This document shows, in pieces, positions 4,438-7,925 of a stretch of DNA of 7,925 bases (position 1 is its first letter; every line of letters begins with the position of its first letter). This stretch comes from Victivallales bacterium (lineage in GTDB: Bacteria; Verrucomicrobiota; Lentisphaeria; Oligosphaerales; Oligosphaeraceae). The position numbers and the translations under genes were made by a program. The notes below the pieces were generated by a model. It saw only the letters and a list, made by a program, of their open reading frames with translations, did no database searches and was not told the origin of the DNA. The stretch covers positions 1-7,925 of the forward strand of contig CAAGMX010000479.1 in assembly GCA_900771165.1 (NCBI GenBank). The letters are read 5' to 3'.

Positions 4438-6318
4438 ATGGGCAGGCGCTCTTCAGCCATCCTTCACTGCTTGGCGATTCTATTTCTCCTGGCTTCCTGC
4501 GTCACGGACAGAAGCGCCTCCTATGCCCCCGCGGGAGCCTCCCGGCTCCTGGCCACTCCCTCCGATCCCCTGGAAGGCTATAACCGTGTGGTTCAGGATT
4601 TTAACCGGGGCGTCACCCGGAACGTCATCCACCCCGTCGCCCAGGTCTGGCGGTTCCTCACCCCGGAGTTTCTGCGGGACGGGCTGACCCACATGGGAGA
4701 GAACCTGGGCTATCCCCTCCGGGTCGTCAACCATATTCTCCAGGGTGACTTTTCCGGCGGCTGGAATGACACCCGGCGCTTTGTGATCAACACCACGGCA
4801 GGAGTCCTGGGCTTCTGGGATCCCGCCACCCCCTGGGGATTTCCCCAGCAGGACACCTCCTTCGGCGACACCTTCGCCCGGTGGGGCATGGGCAGCGGAT
4901 GCTATGTGAATCTCCCCCTCTACGGCCCCGGCACCCTACGGGACGCCCTGGGAAAGGCGGCGGATTTCCCCCTGGATCTCCCCAGAATCCTCCTGAGCTC
5001 CCGCCAGGCCCACCTGACCACCCTGACACTGACCACCAACCGCCTGGCCCAGGAAGAGCCTCAGCTCTACAGCCTCTTCACCCCCACCAACCACTACGAA
5101 CTCTTCCGCCTCTTCGCCTGCCACGTCAGAAATCCCGAATACCGCTTCCGGGAAGCCCCGCCCCTGGATGGAGAGCCCGACCCCGACGAATCCTTCGGCG
5201 CCCTCCTTCTGAAGCCCCAGGACCCCGCCTTCTTCTACACCAGCCGGCAGCGCCGGGTCCGCCTGCCCCAGGGAGGCACCCTCCCCTACACCTGCTACCC
5301 GTCGGAGGACGCCGACACCCTGGTGTTCCTGCTGCCCGGCATCGGCTCCCACCGGAACTCCGCTGAAGTCACCGCCCTGGCGGAACTCTTCCGCCAGCAG
5401 GGATGGGACACCCTGGCCCTCTCCTCGCCCTTCCTGCCGGACTTCTTCCAGGACATCCCCAACGCCCCGCCGCCCGGCTATCTTCCCCGGGACACCCGGT
5501 TGCTGGCCCAGGGACTCCAGGCCGCCCTGGCGGACTACCTGGAGCACTACCGGCGGCCTGTCCCGCCCCGCCTTGCGGTGATGGGCTACTCTCTGGGCGG
5601 GCTCTACACCCTCCAGCTGGCCGCCCTCCAGCAGAGCCATCCCGAAGCCCTTCCTGCCATTGACCGTTTCCTGGCCATCAATCCGCCCCGGGATCCCATG
5701 GCCGCCCTCCAGACCGTGGATGCCATGGCCGCCACCGCAGAACGCTGGCCCCAGGAAAGCCGGGACGCCCGCCTGGAGGCCATGCTCCACCGCCTGAGCC
5801 GCTGGATGAATCCCGCCCCCGGGGAAGTCCCCGGCCCCATCCCGCCCCTCTCCCGGGAGGAATCCCACCTCCTCATCGGATTCTTCATGCGCCTGAAACT
5901 GGTGGAAACCCTCCAGGGACGGGAACGCCGGGAACCCTCCGGACTCTTCCAGGAAGACCCCGACGCCTACTTCCATCGCAACAACTTCTTCGCCGAATGC
6001 CTGGGGTTCCCCTACCAGGACTATCTGACCAAACTCCTGAAGCCCTGGTATGAACGCCATGATCCCCAGCTGGCCGCCCTCTCCCTGGAGGAAATGGCCG
6101 CCCAATGCCGACTGGACGCCCTGGGGGATCTTCTCCGCTCCCATCCCCAGGTGCGCTGCTTCCAGAATGAGAACGACTTCCTGATCCAGGAGTCGGACCT
6201 GGCCTGGTATCGGGACACCCTGGGAGAGCGATGCCTCCTCTTCCCCCGGGGAGGCCATCTGGGCACCATGCATCTTCCGGAATACCAGGCGGCTATCCTC
6301 CAGGCCCTGCAACCCTGA
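4438..6318 (+). CDS. mlaA: MlaA/VacJ lipoprotein fused to an alpha/beta hydrolase
   Basis: The 626-residue protein opens with a lipoprotein signal peptide: MGRRS, a hydrophobic core, then lipobox LASC with C21 as the lipidated cysteine and Val at +2, fitting outer-membrane sorting. Residues 43-180 are a full MlaA domain: DPLEGYNR (43-50), VNHILQGDF (97-105), RRFVINTTAGVLGFWDPA (113-130), SFGDTFARWG (141-150) and LPLYGPGTLRD (159-169). MlaA forms an outer-membrane channel that removes phospholipid from the outer leaflet and passes it to the Mla transport system. MlaA proteins are usually about 230-260 residues; this one continues with a linker and, from about 265, an alpha/beta hydrolase: LVFLLPGIGSH (295-305, oxyanion region), nucleophile elbow GYSLGG (S385), likely acid D580 in NEND and H607 in GGHLGT. 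A lipase or phospholipase role is inference. The ATG at 4438 is preferred to a TTG at 4420. The fusion is one uninterrupted frame. Confidence 0.9.
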   Translation: MGRRSSAILHCLAILFLLASCVTDRSASYAPAGASRLLATPSDPLEGYNRVVQDFNRGVTRNVIHPVAQVWRFLTPEFLRDGLTHMGENLGYPLRVVNHILQGDFSGGWNDTRRFVINTTAGVLGFWDPATPWGFPQQDTSFGDTFARWGMGSGCYVNLPLYGPGTLRDALGKAADFPLDLPRILLSSRQAHLTTLTLTTNRLAQEEPQLYSLFTPTNHYELFRLFACHVRNPEYRFREAPPLDGEPDPDESFGALLLKPQDPAFFYTSRQRRVRLPQGGTLPYTCYPSEDADTLVFLLPGIGSHRNSAEVTALAELFRQQGWDTLALSSPFLPDFFQDIPNAPPPGYLPRDTRLLAQGLQAALADYLEHYRRPVPPRLAVMGYSLGGLYTLQLAALQQSHPEALPAIDRFLAINPPRDPMAALQTVDAMAATAERWPQESRDARLEAMLHRLSRWMNPAPGEVPGPIPPLSREESHLLIGFFMRLKLVETLQGRERREPSGLFQEDPDAYFHRNNFFAECLGFPYQDYLTKLLKPWYERHDPQLAALSLEEMAAQCRLDALGDLLRSHPQVRCFQNENDFLIQESDLAWYRDTLGERCLLFPRGGHLGTMHLPEYQAAILQALQP

Positions 6319-6324
6319 TTCCTT

Positions 6325-6360
6325 CCCACCCCCACCCCCACCACACGCTCTCCTTCCCCC
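6325..6360. repeat. C-rich, SD-less leader (CCCA repeats; G-rich on minus strand)
   Basis: The 42-base gap before the nitroreductase gene is almost entirely C, A and T, with CCCACCCCCACCCCCACC at 6325-6342 and CCCCC at 6356-6360 directly against the ATG. On the minus strand it has three close G-runs and one distant one, so a G-quadruplex is possible but not canonical. No Shine-Dalgarno is present. Confidence 0.55.
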
Positions 6361-6987
6361 ATGCGCAGATTCCTCTCCCTCCTTCTGCTTTCCCTGCTCC
6401 TCTCTCCCCTGGCCCTGGCGGAGGCCCTCCCCGCCCCCAATCTCCCCGTCGGCCTGCAGGCGCCCCTCCAGAGCCGCCGGAGCGTCCGCTCCTTCACAGG
6501 AGCCCCCCTGACGGAACAGCAGATGGCCAATCTCCTCTGGGCCGCCTACGGCGTGAACCGGGAAAACGGGAAGCAGACCGTCCCCGCCGCCCTGAACCGC
6601 CACGCCTTCACCCTGTATGTCCTCACCCGGGAAGGCGTCCTCCAATATCTTCCCGAAGGGCATCAGGGGAAACAGGTCTCCCCCCAGAATCTTCTGGCCC
6701 AGGCAGACGGGAGCGGGCGCCTGGGGCCCTCTGCGGGCGCCGCCATTCTCCTGGTGGGGAATCCCGGCATCTTTGACAACCTGGGGGCCGGCGCCGAGAA
6801 ATCCGCCTTCTACCTGGGGGTGGAGGCCGGCGCCATTGTCCAGGACATCTACCTGGCCTGTGCCGCCCAGGGCCTGGGGGCGGTCTGCTGCGGCTCCCTG
6901 AACGCCGAGGCCCTCTCCGAAGCCCTTCAGCTTCCCCCGGACCGCCGCCCCCTCCTCACCGTGGTGGTGGGCACCCCCGCTCCCTAA
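6361..6987 (+). CDS. Exported nitroreductase/SagB-like FMN oxidoreductase
   Basis: The 208-residue product begins with a Sec-type signal peptide: MRRF, a leucine-rich core (5-18) and a likely cleavage after ALA (18-20). The mature part matches the nitroreductase superfamily (PF00881), closest to the SagB/ThcOx-like branch: RRSVRSF (39-45, FMN phosphate contacts), [20 protein letters not shown] (58-77), EGVLQY (91-96), [20 protein letters not shown] (150-169), [10 protein letters not shown] (171-180) and the terminal strand VVVGTP (201-206). Such enzymes bind FMN and reduce or oxidise small molecules; the substrate is not deducible. The size is normal for a single-domain member, and homodimerisation is typical of the family. 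Export is unusual for a flavin enzyme using NAD(P)H and implies another electron donor or Tat/other loading; no twin-arginine motif is seen. It lies 42 bp after the MlaA fusion and 37 bp before ribBA. Confidence 0.85.
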   Translation: MRRFLSLLLLSLLLSPLALAEALPAPNLPVGLQAPLQSRRSVRSFTGAPLTEQQMANLLWAAYGVNRENGKQTVPAALNRHAFTLYVLTREGVLQYLPEGHQGKQVSPQNLLAQADGSGRLGPSAGAAILLVGNPGIFDNLGAGAEKSAFYLGVEAGAIVQDIYLACAAQGLGAVCCGSLNAEALSEALQLPPDRRPLLTVVVGTPAP

Positions 6988-7000
6988 TCCCCCTTCCCCC
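6974..7000 (-). other. Canonical G-quadruplex motif on the template strand
   Basis: The minus strand reads GGGGG-AA-GGGGG-ATTA-GGG-AGC-GGGGG across 7000-6974: four G-runs with loops of 2, 4 and 3 bases. It spans the nitroreductase stop codon and the start of the gap before ribBA. In the transcript the stretch is C-rich, so any effect would be on DNA, or on an antisense RNA. Confidence 0.6.
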
Positions 7001-7024
7001 ACGTTTCCAGTTTTTTCCATCGAC

Positions 7025-7925
7025 ATGTTCAGTCCCATTGAAGAACTTCTCCAAGAGCTCCGCCAGGGTCGGATGATCATCATCACCGATGACGAGGGCC
7101 GGGAAAACGAAGGCGACCTGGTGGCCGCCGCCGAACTCATCACTCCGGAGACCGTCAATTTCATGGTCACCCACGCCCGGGGACTCCTCTGCGCTCCCAT
7201 CACCCGGCAGCGCGCCCTGGAACTGGGGCTCAATGAAATGACCCGGAACACCGATCCCCTGGGCACCTGCTTCACCATCAGCGTGGATGCCAGCCAGGAC
7301 ACCACCACCGGCATCAGCGCCCAGGACCGGGCCAGGACCATCCGGGCCCTGGCGGACCCCACCGCCCTGGGAGACGCCTTCCACTCCCCGGGCCACGTCT
7401 TCCCCTTGATGGGACGCCCCGGCGGAGTCCTGGTCCGGGCGGGACACACCGAGGCCTCCCTGGATCTCCTCCATCTGGCCGGCCTCACCCCCGCCGCCGC
7501 CATCTGCGAAATCATGAATCCGGACGGCACCATGGCCCGCCTCCCCAATCTCCAGACCTTCGCCCGGGAACACGGCCTGAAGATGGGATGCGTGGCGGAT
7601 CTCATCGCCTTCCGCCGGAAAAACGAGCGCATGGTGGAACTGGCCGAGACCGTGAATCTGCCCACCGCCTACGGCGACTTCACCCTCCACTGCTTCACCG
7701 CCAAGACCACCGGACAGGAGCATCTGGCTCTGGTCCACGGCGAGGTGAGCGGCAAGGAGAATGTCCTCTGCCGCGTCCACAGCGAATGCCTCACAGGGGA
7801 CGTCTTCCACTCCTGCCGATGCGACTGCGGCAGCCAGCTGGACACCGCCCTGCGGCGGATTGTCCAGGAGGAATGCGGCATTCTGGTGTATATGCGCCAG
7901 GAAGGCCGGGGCATTGGCCTGGCCA
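7025..7925 (+). CDS. ribBA: Bifunctional RibBA: DHBP synthase / GTP cyclohydrolase II, 3'-truncated
   Basis: The first 300 codons are present and the frame runs off the window; full RibBA is about 400 residues. Residues 1 to about 200 are 3,4-dihydroxy-2-butanone-4-phosphate synthase (ribulose 5-phosphate to DHBP plus formate): the acidic metal site [10 protein letters not shown] (22-31), HARGLLC (50-56), [15 protein letters not shown] (92-106), RAGHTEAS (138-145) and [14 protein letters not shown] (161-174). From about 205 the GTP cyclohydrolase II domain begins: [10 protein letters not shown] (250-259) and CRCDCG (264-269) supply zinc ligands C255, C266 and C268, and RQEGRGIGL (291-299) is the catalytic loop. 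Together they perform the two entry steps of riboflavin synthesis in the cytoplasm. The ATG at 7025 begins the usual N-terminus; the leader is C/T-rich with no Shine-Dalgarno. No FMN riboswitch is visible upstream. C264 is an additional cysteine beside the zinc site. Confidence 0.96.
   Translation, partial: MFSPIEELLQELRQGRMIIITDDEGRENEGDLVAAAELITPETVNFMVTHARGLLCAPITRQRALELGLNEMTRNTDPLGTCFTISVDASQDTTTGISAQDRARTIRALADPTALGDAFHSPGHVFPLMGRPGGVLVRAGHTEASLDLLHLAGLTPAAAICEIMNPDGTMARLPNLQTFAREHGLKMGCVADLIAFRRKNERMVELAETVNLPTAYGDFTLHCFTAKTTGQEHLALVHGEVSGKENVLCRVHSECLTGDVFHSCRCDCGSQLDTALRRIVQEECGILVYMRQEGRGIGLA

Noticed and set aside
6988..7024. FMN riboswitch upstream of ribBA
   Set aside because: The gap is only 37 bases, C/T-rich and unstructured, far too short for the roughly 140-base RFN element.
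4936..7665. 909-codon open frame on the minus strand
   Set aside because: It lies antisense to three well-supported genes (MlaA fusion, nitroreductase, ribBA), shows no family motifs and has the glycine/glutamate-rich composition expected from reading GC-rich codons backwards.

Overview
The window reads as the end of a contig from a GC-rich, Gram-negative bacterium. The Gram-negative call rests on an outer-membrane lipid-asymmetry lipoprotein (MlaA/VacJ family) with a lipobox. The phylum is not settled by the sequence. The mix of a Shine-Dalgarno-led gene pair with C/T-rich, SD-poor leaders, heavy CCC/CTC/GGC codon use and an unusual MlaA fusion makes a PVC-type lineage (Lentisphaerae/Verrucomicrobia/Planctomycetes) a guess only. 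The first 12 bases match the 3' end of the standard Illumina adapter, so the left edge is an assembly artefact, and the right edge cuts a gene.

Layout. (1) 13-453 (+): the 3' part of a chagasin-like (inhibitor family I42) cysteine-protease inhibitor with a proline-rich insertion. (2) 474-521: a strong hairpin terminator usable from both strands, between convergent genes. (3) 545-1838 (-): a compact operon of three small membrane proteins, in transcription order a zinc-ribbon + CD225/dispanin protein, a DUF2752 protein and a TM2-domain protein, with a plausible sigma70-type promoter at 2031-2059. (4) 1839-2279: a divergent intergenic region of about 440 bp with a hairpin and a more AT-rich patch. 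(5) 2280-4188 (+): two overlapping genes for divergent DNA-polymerase-beta-type nucleotidyltransferases of the RlaP/COG3541 kind. (6) 4189-4437: a non-coding gap with imperfect stem-loops. (7) 4438-6318 (+): a lipoprotein in which a complete MlaA domain is followed in one frame by a serine alpha/beta hydrolase. (8) 6361-6987 (+): a nitroreductase/SagB-like flavoprotein with a signal peptide. (9) 7025 to the end (+): ribBA, the bifunctional entry enzyme of riboflavin synthesis, truncated by the window edge.

How the genes may work together. The nitroreductase needs FMN and sits 37 bp before ribBA, which makes the flavin precursor. The MlaA-hydrolase fusion joins, in one outer-membrane lipoprotein, removal of misplaced phospholipid and possibly its hydrolysis, functions that E. 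coli divides between MlaA and PldA. The CD225/DUF2752/TM2 genes overlap or lie close together and probably make an envelope membrane assembly of unknown function. The nucleotidyltransferase pair belongs to a family linked to RNA repair, but no ligase is visible here. The most unusual items are the MlaA-hydrolase fusion, the three-gene membrane cassette and the nucleotidyltransferase pair.
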